Origin: Caulobacter segnis
GTDB taxonomy: Bacteria; Pseudomonadota; Alphaproteobacteria; Caulobacterales; Caulobacteraceae
DNA: 51,189 nucleotides
Assembly: GCF_003243465.1 (NCBI RefSeq)
Contig: NZ_QFQZ01000027.1
Location: 1-51,189 of the forward strand
Reading direction: 5' to 3'
The translations under genes and the position numbers were made by a program. The notes beneath the pieces are model-generated. The model was not told the origin of the DNA, made no database searches, and worked only from the letters and a program-made list of their open reading frames with translations. Shown here piece by piece: positions 29,261 through 37,313 of this stretch (positions within the stretch are counted from its first letter, which is position 1; each line of letters begins with the position of its first letter).

Positions 29261-29336
29261 GCCGCCTTAGCTCAGCCGGTAGAGCGGCGCATTCGTAATG
29301 CGTAGGTCAGGTGTTCGAGTCACCTAGGCGGCACCA
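29261..29336 (+). tRNA. tRNA-Thr (anticodon CGT)
   Basis: A 76-nt cloverleaf. The acceptor stem GCCGCCT pairs with AGGCGGC. The D arm is GCTC/GAGC, and the anticodon stem GCGCA/TGCGT has loop TTCGTAA, so the anticodon is CGT reading ACG (Thr). The T arm AGGTG-TTCGAGT-CACCT is intact. The discriminator is A and CCA is encoded. The adjacent segment is the restriction-modification block, consistent with tRNA genes serving as insertion sites, but no duplicated tRNA end was found. Confidence 0.96.
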
Positions 29337-29528
29337 CTTTCCTCAATAAAATCAGCATATTTTAGAGCCGGCTTCGGTCGGGTCACAGCGCCTGGGTCGA
29401 GCGTGGAACCAAGGTGGAAACACCGCGCGACAGTGATCTTGCCCACAGACACGTGCGCCGCCGCGCGGCCTGCGCGCCTGAACGTGTTCAGCTCGGACTC
29501 TTGAATCGGGTCCTACAGCCTCAACGAA
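29337..29528. other. Noncoding spacer between tRNA-Thr and hsdR, with AT-rich palindrome
   Basis: No convincing gene is seen. The first part is unusually AT-rich for this genome and contains a perfect inverted repeat TAAAAT-CAGCAT-ATTTTA at 29347-29364, which may end the tRNA transcript or mark an old insertion boundary. The rest is GC-rich without a clear reading frame. Confidence 0.5.
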
Positions 29529-32500
29529 CTATGCGGCGGCGCGCGCCTTTACGGTCTCCAGGATGTCGATCACAGCATTGGTGTCGTCCAAGCTGAAAAG
29601 TCCCGCGACGCCCAGTGGATTGAAGTCCGTGAACGGGCTTTCGTAAAGCAGCCAGGGCTCCATCTGGCCCCGCTCGGTCAGGTGGGTGATGACCATGTTC
29701 AGAAACTCGATCTGGCTGGCGGAGAGGTTTCGGCCCGCCATGAAGCTCGCAAACGCGGAATTCGCCGCCTCGCGATCGAGGCCGACCAGCGAGCGGACGA
29801 AGAGCCCCAGGCCGCCTTCCGCGCGAACCCGCTCGATATCATCCGGCTCCGCGACACCGGCGTGCACAAATATCCGCTCGAGCTCGGCGAGATCGGTCGC
29901 GGTGAGCGGCTCGTTCCGGCGGAGCTTCAGCACCGCGATGTGGTTGGCGTTCTCCTGAAGGAAATGCTGAGCCTTTCGCCGGAAGCGTTCCATGTCGGCG
30001 CCGACATGGGTTCCCTTCAGCTCGATCTCGGTCCCGACGCCGATCTCGTCCTCGAAGTCGGTCCGGACGATCGCGCGGGGTTTCGCCTCGATCAGCTTGA
30101 TCAGGCCGCGCAGGCGACGCCGCAACGTCTCCAGCATGGGGACGGTGACGTCTTGCCAATAGTCGTCGGACTGGATCTCGAGGATCAGCGCCATCTCATG
30201 GGCGACCATGGGAATGGTGCGCTTCTCCTCGAGCAGGCCCGCCAGGCCGACGATCTTTTCCCGCAGCCCCTGGAAGCTGGCTTCCGTGCGAAGAAGCGCC
30301 AGCTGGGCGCGCAGCACGAGAAGGTCGAACTGCTTGGCCGCCACGTCATCGTCGGTGACGCTGCTGGGAAGCGCCGCGATCTGATGGGTCAGCTCGGCTT
30401 GGTCGTCGAGGCCTAGCCGGCGCCATGCCTCCGCGGCGGCGTACTTCTCGACCAGGCGCCGCCTAGGCCGGACCAGGAAGTTGTCCAGGCTCATGCCCTG
30501 GACGATCTCGCGCAGCCCTTCGGCCAGGTCGTCGCGCAGCGCCTGCGCTTCGTCATGGCCTGGGTCGCCTTCGGCTACGCCGGAGACATCGGTTCGCCCC
30601 TCCGGGAAAACCCCGGGCGGCGTGGGCCGGGGCAGGCCGTCCAATGCGCCGATCAGCTCGACGCGGCTGGCGAATAGCCGCTCGCTCAGCGAGGCGCCGA
30701 TCGCGCCGTCCGTGACATTCGGGTTCTGGTTGAAGAACTCCAGGTTCTGGCAGAAGTCGAAGATCGTGAAGAACGCCTTGTCCTGCCCAGGGCCAAAGAG
30801 GTCGGGGCACAGACGCGTTCCGCGTCCCACCATCTGCCAGAACTTGGCCTTGGACCGCACGATCTTGAAGAAGACGAGGTTCACCACCTCCGGCACGTCG
30901 ATGCCGGTGTCCAGCATGTCGACCGAGACGGCGATATGCGGGGCCTTGTCGGCCTGGGAGAAGTCGTCGATCAGGGTCTGCGCATAGGGATCGCTGGAGA
31001 TCACCACCCGCGCGAAGCTGCCCGCCAGCGCGGGATAGGCCAGATCGAAGCGCTCGACGATGAAGCGCGCATGGTCCTGGTTCTTGGCGAAGATGATGGT
31101 CTTGCCCAGCCGGTCGCCGTCGGCGACGCGCTGGCCGTGCGTCATCAGGTGTTCCAGCACCTTGTCGACGGTGTCGGCGTTGAACAACCACTTGTTGACG
31201 GCGGCGGGCTCGACGATCGCCGGCACATTGCCGTCTTCGTCCCATTCGACGGCGTCCCAGGCTTCCTTCTCGTCGTCGGAGAGGTCGTCGTAGCGGATGC
31301 CCTGCCGCTCGAAGCGAAGCGGCACCGAGATCGCCCTGGGCGGCACGAGATACTTGTCGCCGACGGCCTCATCCAGGCCATAGGCGTCGGTCGGAACCCC
31401 GCTTTGCAGGTTGAACAGCCGGTAGGTGTCGCGGTCGATCTCGTCCTTGGGGGTCGCCGTCAGCCCGACCAGCAGGCTGTCGAAATAGTCGAAGATCGCG
31501 CCGTACTTGCGGTAGACCGAGCGGTGGGCCTCGTCGACGATGATCAGGTCGAAGTGACCGGGGCCAAAGCGCCGCGCCTCGCTGTCGTCCTTGCCGTCGA
31601 TCAGCCCCATCATCGTCGGATAGGTCGAGACATAGACCCGCCCGGTCGACTCCCGATCGCTCATCAGATTGACCGGCGCGGACGAAGGCAGGAATTTCTT
31701 GAAGGCGGCGGCGGCCTGGTTCACCAGCGCCCGCCGGTCGGCCAGGAACAGAATCCGCCGCGCCCAGTTGGCCTTCATCAGAAGGTCGGCCAGGGCGATG
31801 ACCGTCCGCGTCTTGCCCGAGCCCGTCGCCATGACCAGCAGGGCGCGGCGCTGCCTGTCGACCTCGAAGGTCTCGGCCACCCGCCGGATCGCCCGCGTCT
31901 GGTAGTAGCGGTCGGCGATCTCGCCATCGATCGGGCTGTCGGCCAGACGGCGCAGGCTGGCGCGGCGGCGGATCGCCAGCGCCAGCTCGTCCTTGGTCAG
32001 GAAGCCGGCGACGGGACGCGGCGGATAGCGCAGGTCGTCCCAGATCCAGTGCTCGTAGCCGTTGGTGTAGAAGATGATCGGGCGCTGGCCCGTTTCCGCT
32101 TCCAGGCAGTCGGCGTAGAGTTCGGCCTGGCGCTGGCCGACGCGGGCGTCCTTGCGGGTGCGCTTGGCCTCGACCACCGCCAGGGGCTTGCCGTCGTCGC
32201 CGCGCAGCACGTAGTCGACGAAGCCGACGCCCGGCCCGTTGGGCATCCCGGCGACCTCGACCTCCAGGGCCAGATTGCCGGCCTCCACCGACCAGCCGGC
32301 CTCGCGCAGCAGCTTGTCGATGAAGAGGTCGCGGGTCTCGGCTTCGCCATAGTCGTGAGGGTCGGGCCGGGCGCTGTTCTGCGCCTTGGCGGCGGCGGCC
32401 GCGGCGCGAAGCGCGGCGTTTTCCGCCTCGAGGGCCAGCCGCCCCTCCTCGCTGGCCCGCGCCCGGGCCTCGGCGGCCTCGCGCGCCTTGACCGCCTCGA

Positions 32501-32987
32501 CGAAGCGCTCGGCGGCGGCGTTCAGCTGCTCCAGGCGCTGGGCGGGCACGGCGCGGTTCAGCGGCAGGGCGTCGGCCGAGAAGGCGATCGACCCGTCCGG
32601 CTTGGCGCCCCGGCCATAGGTGCGGACCAGCCAGTAGCAGACGTGGAACAGCTCGCGCGCCGCCGCCACCCCGTTCGACGCGGGCGTGGCGCGCGACTCA
32701 TGCGCCGCCTTGTTCCCGAAATCCTTCAGGATGCTCGCCTTGGCCACCAGCGCCGGACCCACCAGCGCCTTGAACGTCGGCTCGTGGATCCGCGCCGCCA
32801 GGGTGCGCTCATAAGGCGACCTCAGGCTGGCGTCGTGGCGGTACAGCCAGTCGACGATCGTCTCCAGGGTCAGGCGGGCGTAGAAGCAGGCCCCCCGCGC
32901 GTCGGTGCGCGCCAGGCTCTCGACCCGCGCCGCAAGCGCATGGACTTCGGCAAACTCCGGCGCGAGGAAGGCGAATTGTGAGGTCAT
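29529..32987 (-). CDS. hsdR: Type I restriction enzyme R subunit (HsdR)
   Basis: A 1152-residue restriction/translocation subunit. An N-terminal DUF4145-like domain covers residues about 1-140, followed by a coiled coil (150-205). The PD-(D/E)xK nuclease has Asp258 (GFVDYV) and Glu273-x-Lys275 (VVEAKR). The SF2 motor follows with Walker A ATGSGKT (387-393), DEAH (485-488), TATPK, and VGRGTRLCPD. The C-terminal part resembles the EcoEI-type R_C domain. With HsdM and HsdS it cleaves DNA lacking the host methylation. It is the distal gene of the leftward operon, 25 bp after the antitoxin. All key residues are intact, so restriction is predicted to be active. Confidence 0.96.
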   Translation of the reverse strand: MTSQFAFLAPEFAEVHALAARVESLARTDARGACFYARLTLETIVDWLYRHDASLRSPYERTLAARIHEPTFKALVGPALVAKASILKDFGNKAAHESRATPASNGVAAARELFHVCYWLVRTYGRGAKPDGSIAFSADALPLNRAVPAQRLEQLNAAAERFVEAVKAREAAEARARASEEGRLALEAENAALRAAAAAAKAQNSARPDPHDYGEAETRDLFIDKLLREAGWSVEAGNLALEVEVAGMPNGPGVGFVDYVLRGDDGKPLAVVEAKRTRKDARVGQRQAELYADCLEAETGQRPIIFYTNGYEHWIWDDLRYPPRPVAGFLTKDELALAIRRRASLRRLADSPIDGEIADRYYQTRAIRRVAETFEVDRQRRALLVMATGSGKTRTVIALADLLMKANWARRILFLADRRALVNQAAAAFKKFLPSSAPVNLMSDRESTGRVYVSTYPTMMGLIDGKDDSEARRFGPGHFDLIIVDEAHRSVYRKYGAIFDYFDSLLVGLTATPKDEIDRDTYRLFNLQSGVPTDAYGLDEAVGDKYLVPPRAISVPLRFERQGIRYDDLSDDEKEAWDAVEWDEDGNVPAIVEPAAVNKWLFNADTVDKVLEHLMTHGQRVADGDRLGKTIIFAKNQDHARFIVERFDLAYPALAGSFARVVISSDPYAQTLIDDFSQADKAPHIAVSVDMLDTGIDVPEVVNLVFFKIVRSKAKFWQMVGRGTRLCPDLFGPGQDKAFFTIFDFCQNLEFFNQNPNVTDGAIGASLSERLFASRVELIGALDGLPRPTPPGVFPEGRTDVSGVAEGDPGHDEAQALRDDLAEGLREIVQGMSLDNFLVRPRRRLVEKYAAAEAWRRLGLDDQAELTHQIAALPSSVTDDDVAAKQFDLLVLRAQLALLRTEASFQGLREKIVGLAGLLEEKRTIPMVAHEMALILEIQSDDYWQDVTVPMLETLRRRLRGLIKLIEAKPRAIVRTDFEDEIGVGTEIELKGTHVGADMERFRRKAQHFLQENANHIAVLKLRRNEPLTATDLAELERIFVHAGVAEPDDIERVRAEGGLGLFVRSLVGLDREAANSAFASFMAGRNLSASQIEFLNMVITHLTERGQMEPWLLYESPFTDFNPLGVAGLFSLDDTNAVIDILETVKARAAA

Positions 32988-33012
32988 CCGGCTCCCCCGC
33001 CCAGGTTGATGC

Positions 33013-33339
33013 TCAAGCTACAACCGCCTGGGCGCGAACTTCCAGGTGCACGCCGGTCTTTTCCTGCAGCACGCCGATCACCCCGAACAGATTGTCGGCG
33101 GTGGGGTTACCCTTGGGGCCGAACATCCGCATCAGGCTCTTGGGCGGGGTCTTGGTGGTCTCGGCCAAGGCGTCAAAGCCGATGGTGGCGTTGATGTAGT
33201 CGCGCAACACCGAGCGGCCGCCGTCGGTGTCGCCCTCCAGCAGGCACTGCACCGCCTCCTGAAACAGGGCCTGGCGAAAGGCCAGATCGCGTTCGGCGCG
33301 GGCGCGAACGGTCGCCTTGAAATCGCGGGTCAGGGCCAT
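33013..33339 (-). CDS. Antitoxin, HTH addiction-module antidote (COG3636/HigA-like)
   Basis: A 108-residue DNA-binding antidote. The C-terminal half is a Cro/C1-type helix-turn-helix (FDALAETTKTPPKSLMRMFGPKGNPTADNLFGVIGVLQ). The N-terminal half (DLAFRQALFQEAVQCLLEGDTDGGRSVLRDYINATIG) is the part expected to wrap the toxin. This is the antidote class that pairs with small RelE-like toxins in which the toxin gene comes first, as seen here. It should neutralise the preceding gene product and repress the shared promoter. It starts 18 bp after the toxin and is 25 bp before hsdR. Confidence 0.88.
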   Translation of the reverse strand: MALTRDFKATVRARAERDLAFRQALFQEAVQCLLEGDTDGGRSVLRDYINATIGFDALAETTKTPPKSLMRMFGPKGNPTADNLFGVIGVLQEKTGVHLEVRAQAVVA

Positions 33340-33357
33340 GAGTCTCTCCAGGGTCTT

Positions 33358-33726
33358 CTACTTGTTCTTCTTCTTTTTCTTCGTCGTATCGGGGCCGGCG
33401 ACGAGGGCCGCCTTCCGCGCCTTGTAGTCACGCCAGCACGCCAGGGCCGCGTCGATGTCGCGTTGCTGGCGCTGCTTGGTTCCGCCGCCCAGCAGGATCA
33501 CCAGGGTCTTGCCGTCCCAGCCGAAATAGATCCGGTAGCCGGGTCCCCGGTCGATCTTGATCTCCGCCGCGCCCTCGCCAATCGGCTCGACGCGCGAGGT
33601 GTTGCCGTCGGCCAGTCGCGTCAGCGCCACGGTGATGATCGCCGCCGCCGTCGAATCCAGCCCATCGAACCAGGCGCCGAACGGACTGCGTTGGGCGCTG
33701 TCCTGATATTCTTCGATCCGGATCAA
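33358..33726 (-). CDS. RelE/ParE-superfamily toxin (COG3657)
   Basis: A 122-residue toxin of the RelE-like addiction modules. The core motifs are ARL-like strand VALTRLADGNTSRVEPIGEGAAEIKIDRGPGYRIYF and VILLGGGTKQRQQRDIDAALACWRDY, both diagnostic of the family. The usual effect of such toxins is mRNA cleavage at the ribosome, but the target of this subgroup is less clear. The start appears to be TTG, directly beside a palindrome (33727-33748), so translation is probably weak. The C-terminus carries an extra tail after the core ending in KKKKKNK, which may help RNA binding. It is followed by its antitoxin. Confidence 0.88.
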   Translation of the reverse strand: MIRIEEYQDSAQRSPFGAWFDGLDSTAAAIITVALTRLADGNTSRVEPIGEGAAEIKIDRGPGYRIYFGWDGKTLVILLGGGTKQRQQRDIDAALACWRDYKARKAALVAGPDTTKKKKKNK

Positions 33727-33748
33727 TTGGTGCCGTTTGCGTTACCAA
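33727..33748. promoter_or_regulatory. Candidate operator of the toxin-antitoxin pair
   Basis: An imperfect palindrome TTGGTGCCG-TTTG-CGTTACCAA pairs at 7 of 9 positions per arm and touches the toxin start codon. Toxin-antitoxin complexes usually repress through such palindromes, so binding by the downstream HTH antitoxin is inferred. Confidence 0.5.
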
Positions 33749-33751
33749 ATG

Positions 33752-34285
33752 TCAAGCGCGATGACGAGCGGTCAGGGGGGGCGGAATGGCGTTCAGTTCG
33801 GGAAAGTGCTCGGCGAAGGCCGCGCGGACCGGCGCCCAGAGCGCGGCGTCGAGCCGCCACTTGCAGTGGACGGTGTTCACCACGGCGTAGCCCGCGGCGG
33901 ACAGGCCCTCGGCCAGGGCCTTTTCCATGGCCCCGACGATGTCGCGCCGGGGCGTGTGCGCCGCCATCAGCGCCGCGCGGGTCGCGCCGTCCGCCTTGGC
34001 GACCTCGTCATAGAGCGGGCCGTGGCTGACCAGGTGGAAGTCGCAGGCCTCCAGGGGCAGGCCGCGCTTTTCGAGATGCCTGCGCAGGGCGTTCTGGGTG
34101 GCGACCGAGCCCAGATGCTGGCCCATGCGGGTATAGGGCGCGCTGGCGTGCGGGCTGGAATTGTCGCCGGTGCGCCCGACGTACAGCAGCTCGCCCGCCG
34201 GCGTCTCGACCCGCCACACATACAGCCAGAACCCCCGGCGCAGCATCGGGCCGGGCAGGGTCAGGACGTGGGTGGCGGGCGCCAT
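33752..34285 (-). CDS. GIY-YIG-like nuclease-fold protein within the RM operon
   Basis: A 177-residue protein. Its N-terminal half resembles the GIY-YIG fold: WLYVWRV (residues 20-26), a nine-residue turn, LLYVGRTG (33-40), Arg53, then Glu121 in IVGAMEKALAEGL and Asn137 in AGYAVVNT. These are the positions expected for catalytic Tyr, Arg, Glu and Asn. The loop after YVGRTG is longer than in minimal domains. If active it would cut DNA; it might otherwise be a nuclease-fold accessory or inhibitor. It starts 3 bp after the hsdS stop, so it is clearly in the operon. It is not a standard type I component. Assignment rests on motif reading and is moderate. Confidence 0.6.
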   Translation of the reverse strand: MAPATHVLTLPGPMLRRGFWLYVWRVETPAGELLYVGRTGDNSSPHASAPYTRMGQHLGSVATQNALRRHLEKRGLPLEACDFHLVSHGPLYDEVAKADGATRAALMAAHTPRRDIVGAMEKALAEGLSAAGYAVVNTVHCKWRLDAALWAPVRAAFAEHFPELNAIPPPLTARHRA

Positions 34286-34288
34286 GGC

Positions 34289-35464
34289 TCAGAGCTCTCC
34301 CCGGAACGCGCGGTGCTGGAGCGAGGCGAAGAGGGCGTCGAGGTGGGCGAGCTGGATATCTCCGGCGCTGCGGTTGAGTTGAACTTCTTTGTAAAACTCA
34401 GCGAAGTTGTCTTGCTCCCGCTTCGGAGGGACCAAGACGGGGAATTTCTTCAGGTCACCGAGGTTAATCCCCTGGACGGCGATCCCTCGAGTCCTTTCAG
34501 CCATCCATCTCTTGCTAAGCGGATGTTCCATTAAAGCGCGGACAAAAATCGGATTTGCGCCAACAATAGCTAAGCGCGCGGTATCTTGTGTGATGTTGGC
34601 TCCGGCGGCCTCCGGGGGCACGAGCGCCATTCTGCCGACATGGCCCCGAATACTCATCAACACATCTCCAGTGCGCAACGTGGAGCGCCGGTATTGATGT
34701 GCGATTTCTGGACTCGTGCAGCGCAGCTGATCAGTAAGTACTCGCCCGTCTTTGATATCCACAACGCGCACATAAGGCACGCCGTTGGGTAGGTCGGGTC
34801 CCGGTTTCAGAATGCCGTAAGTTATTGGCCTGCTGGGGTCTATCAGTGACGCAAGCTCCACTGCCGGGTGCAGGAGCTTGGTTCCAATGGGATCGCCGAA
34901 CATCGCTTGGAATTTTGCACTCACCAGTGCCGCTATACGCGACGCGTGGTCCCGCCGCTTGCGGCGCAGGGCGTCGGCTTGGTCGAGGATCGCCGCGATC
35001 CGCCGCTGTTCGTCGAGCGGCGGGAGGGGGATTTGGACGCGGGAAACAACGGCCTTCGAAACCTCCTTAAAGGTTGCGCCATTTCCCAGGCCTTCAAGAA
35101 AGCGCCTGTTAGCCTTGAGCCACCAGTAAAGGTACCCGGCCGTTACAAGCGTCGTGTTAGGAATGAAGCTCTTGAAACCTTGGTTCGTGGCCATGGGCGC
35201 GGTTGTTATCGCAACGTGACCGATAGGCGCCCTGGAGCTGAACAGAACGGAACCGGTAGGCAGCACCTCCGCGGCGCAGCTTTTGAGACCGACTTCAGTG
35301 ATCTTGCGCGGGGTCTGGCTGATGTAGATCGAGTCTAGGTCGCTAAGATCCTTAGGTGTCGCCCAGTTGATCTCGCCATCCCAGTTTTCAGTGACGGAAG
35401 TCGACGGTGTCGCGCCGCCGACGACGCGGGTGCATTCATCGAGGCGCACAGTAGGCCAGCTCAC
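34289..35464 (-). CDS. hsdS: Type I restriction-modification specificity subunit (HsdS)
   Basis: A 391-residue DNA-recognition subunit with the usual two target-recognition domains. TRD1 covers about residues 1-145 and the first conserved helix IPLPPLDEQRRIAAILDQADALRRKR lies at about 145-175. TRD2 covers about 190-345 and is followed by the second conserved helical region (FPVLVPPKREQDNFAEF). The two halves read asymmetric half-sites; the target sequence is not predictable. The TRDs are low in GC (about 48% in 34501-34560 and about 55% in 35101-35220) against about 72% in the conserved centre, suggesting exchange. The start is GTG overlapping the hsdM stop (GTGA). Confidence 0.94.
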   Translation of the reverse strand: MSWPTVRLDECTRVVGGATPSTSVTENWDGEINWATPKDLSDLDSIYISQTPRKITEVGLKSCAAEVLPTGSVLFSSRAPIGHVAITTAPMATNQGFKSFIPNTTLVTAGYLYWWLKANRRFLEGLGNGATFKEVSKAVVSRVQIPLPPLDEQRRIAAILDQADALRRKRRDHASRIAALVSAKFQAMFGDPIGTKLLHPAVELASLIDPSRPITYGILKPGPDLPNGVPYVRVVDIKDGRVLTDQLRCTSPEIAHQYRRSTLRTGDVLMSIRGHVGRMALVPPEAAGANITQDTARLAIVGANPIFVRALMEHPLSKRWMAERTRGIAVQGINLGDLKKFPVLVPPKREQDNFAEFYKEVQLNRSAGDIQLAHLDALFASLQHRAFRGEL

Positions 35465-37002
35465 CCCACCATCTCCTCAAGCTTCGCCAGGCCCTCGGCG
35501 ATCTCGGCCTCCAGGCGCTTGAGGTCGGCGATGATCTCGGCCGGGCTCTGGTGCTCGACGGCCTCGTGGACGGTTTCCTTGTAGCGGTTGATCGACAGGT
35601 CATAGGCCCCGTCGGCGGCGATGGCGGCCTTGTCGACCGTAAAGCTCTGGGCGGTGCGCGAGCGCTCGCGCTCGGCGCCGTCGCGCTGGCTCCAGCGCGC
35701 CAGGACGTCGGGCAGGTTGTTCTTGTCGTGCTCGGCCTCGGTCAACGGGGTCCTGGGCGCGACGCCCAGCCGGTCTTCGGCCAGCAGGGGCTGGCGCTTG
35801 TCGTCCAGCGACCAGCCGTCGGCCTTCATGTCGTAGAACCAGACCTTGTCGGTGCCGCCGACGCCGGTCTTGGTGAAGATCAGGATGGCGGTCGAGACCC
35901 CGGCATAGGGCCGGAACACGCCCGACGGCAGCGAGATCACCGCGTCCAGCTTGTGGTCCTCGACGATCATCCGGCGCAGTTCCTTGTGCGCCTTGGACGA
36001 GCCGAACAGCACCCCGTCGGGCACGATCACCGCCGCCCGCCCGCCGGTCTTCAGCAGGCGCAGGAACAGGGCCAGGAACAGCAGCTCGGTCTTGCGGGTC
36101 TTGACCACCCGCTGCAGGTCGACGGCGGTCTGCTCGTAGTCCAGCGAGCCGGCGAACGGCGGGTTGGCGAGGATCAGGTCGTAGCGGTCCTTCTCGCCGG
36201 CGATGTCCTCGGACAGGGCGTCGCGGGCCTCGATCACCGGGCTGTCGACCCCGTGCAGGATCATGTTCATCGAGCCGATCCGCAGCATGGTCGGGTCGAA
36301 GTCGAAGCCGTGGAACGCCTTGGTCTGGAAGTGCTCGCGCAGATCCTTGTCGCGGAAGATTTCCGGGTGATGAGCGCGTAGATACTCGCCCGCCCCGACC
36401 AGGAAGCCGCAGGTGCCGGCGGCGGGGTCGCAGATGACTTCCCTGGGCTTGGGCTGCATCAGGGCCACCATCAGGTTGATGATGTGGCGCGGCGTGCGGA
36501 ACTGGCCGTTCTGGCCGGCGCTGGCGATCTTGCCCAGCATGTACTCGTAGACGTCGCCCTTGGTGTCGCGATTGTCCATCGGCACCCGGTCGAGCTTGTC
36601 GACGACCTTCGCCAGCAGCGCCGGCGTCGGGATGGCGAACCGCGCCTCCTTCATGTGCTGGGACACCGCGCTCTCGGCGGCGACCTTCTCGCGGATGAAC
36701 GGGAAGACGTGGCGGTCGACGATGCGGAACATCTCGCGCGCCTCCATCGCCTTGAACCGCGACCAGCGCAGGTTGTCGTAGGGCTCGCCGTCGTCGTCGA
36801 CGCCTTCGGGGAAGATGCGTCGGGAAATAGGCTGCTTGGTCGCCTGGGCCTTCAGCTCCTCGACGGTCTGCAGCTCGTCCAGGCGGCGGATGAACAGCAG
36901 ATAGGTCAGCTGCTCCATCACGCTCAGCGGGTTCGAAACCCCGCCCGACCAGAAGTCATTCCAGATTCCGTCGATCTGGTTCCGGATATCGCCGACCAGC
37001 AT
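35461..37002 (-). CDS. hsdM: Type I restriction-modification DNA methyltransferase (HsdM)
   Basis: A 513-residue N6-adenine methyltransferase. An N-terminal helical domain (residues about 1-150, IRNQIDGIWNDFW) is followed by FRTPRHIINLMV. The SAM motif DPAAGTCGFL is at 192-201 and the catalytic NPPF at 280-283. A C-terminal helical tail contacts HsdS. The start ATG at 37002 has GGGGAG seven bases upstream; a longer frame upstream would run through the leader hairpin. It is the first gene of the operon and its stop overlaps hsdS. All catalytic motifs are intact. Confidence 0.97.
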   Translation of the reverse strand: MLVGDIRNQIDGIWNDFWSGGVSNPLSVMEQLTYLLFIRRLDELQTVEELKAQATKQPISRRIFPEGVDDDGEPYDNLRWSRFKAMEAREMFRIVDRHVFPFIREKVAAESAVSQHMKEARFAIPTPALLAKVVDKLDRVPMDNRDTKGDVYEYMLGKIASAGQNGQFRTPRHIINLMVALMQPKPREVICDPAAGTCGFLVGAGEYLRAHHPEIFRDKDLREHFQTKAFHGFDFDPTMLRIGSMNMILHGVDSPVIEARDALSEDIAGEKDRYDLILANPPFAGSLDYEQTAVDLQRVVKTRKTELLFLALFLRLLKTGGRAAVIVPDGVLFGSSKAHKELRRMIVEDHKLDAVISLPSGVFRPYAGVSTAILIFTKTGVGGTDKVWFYDMKADGWSLDDKRQPLLAEDRLGVAPRTPLTEAEHDKNNLPDVLARWSQRDGAERERSRTAQSFTVDKAAIAADGAYDLSINRYKETVHEAVEHQSPAEIIADLKRLEAEIAEGLAKLEEMVG

Positions 37003-37024
37003 GAGACGCTCCCCCGCACTAAAC

Positions 37025-37048
37025 CCTTGGCGCCGGCCAGCGCCAAGG
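37025..37048. other. Leader hairpin upstream of hsdM
   Basis: A perfect 9-bp inverted repeat, CCTTGGCGC/GCGCCAAGG, with a 6-nt loop lies 23 bp before the hsdM start. It could be an operator or an RNA attenuator controlling methylase expression. The rest of the 311-bp gap to the next gene (37003-37313) holds no gene I can support. Confidence 0.45.
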
Positions 37049-37313
37049 CCTCTTCTCCAGGTGGTAAAGCAGAGCTTCGCCCACGGAAAGCGCCACCGTA
37101 CCCGTTGGCCGGTCTTGCGTCCGGGCCACGGCGTCCTGTTGGCGGGTCGAGAGCGCCGGGTCAATTCCGGACCGTCTTTCCGCGCGCTTCCCGCCATGAC
37201 GGGAAGGATTGTCGTCGCGATGCGCTATCGTCAGGCGCTGAGCGTTGCGGGGTGGCCGCCGGCTCGGAACCTGCGCCGGCGCGCGCCCGTTTCTTGCGGG
37301 CAAGGAGACGCCC

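Noticed and set aside
29337..29528. Possible integrase remnant or tRNA att duplication
   Set aside because: No repeat of the tRNA 3' end was found at the other side of the RM segment, and no integrase motif is readable.
29414..29596. 60-codon frame downstream of the tRNA
   Set aside because: It overlaps the end of hsdR, has no ribosome-binding site, and is Arg-rich in the manner of chance frames.
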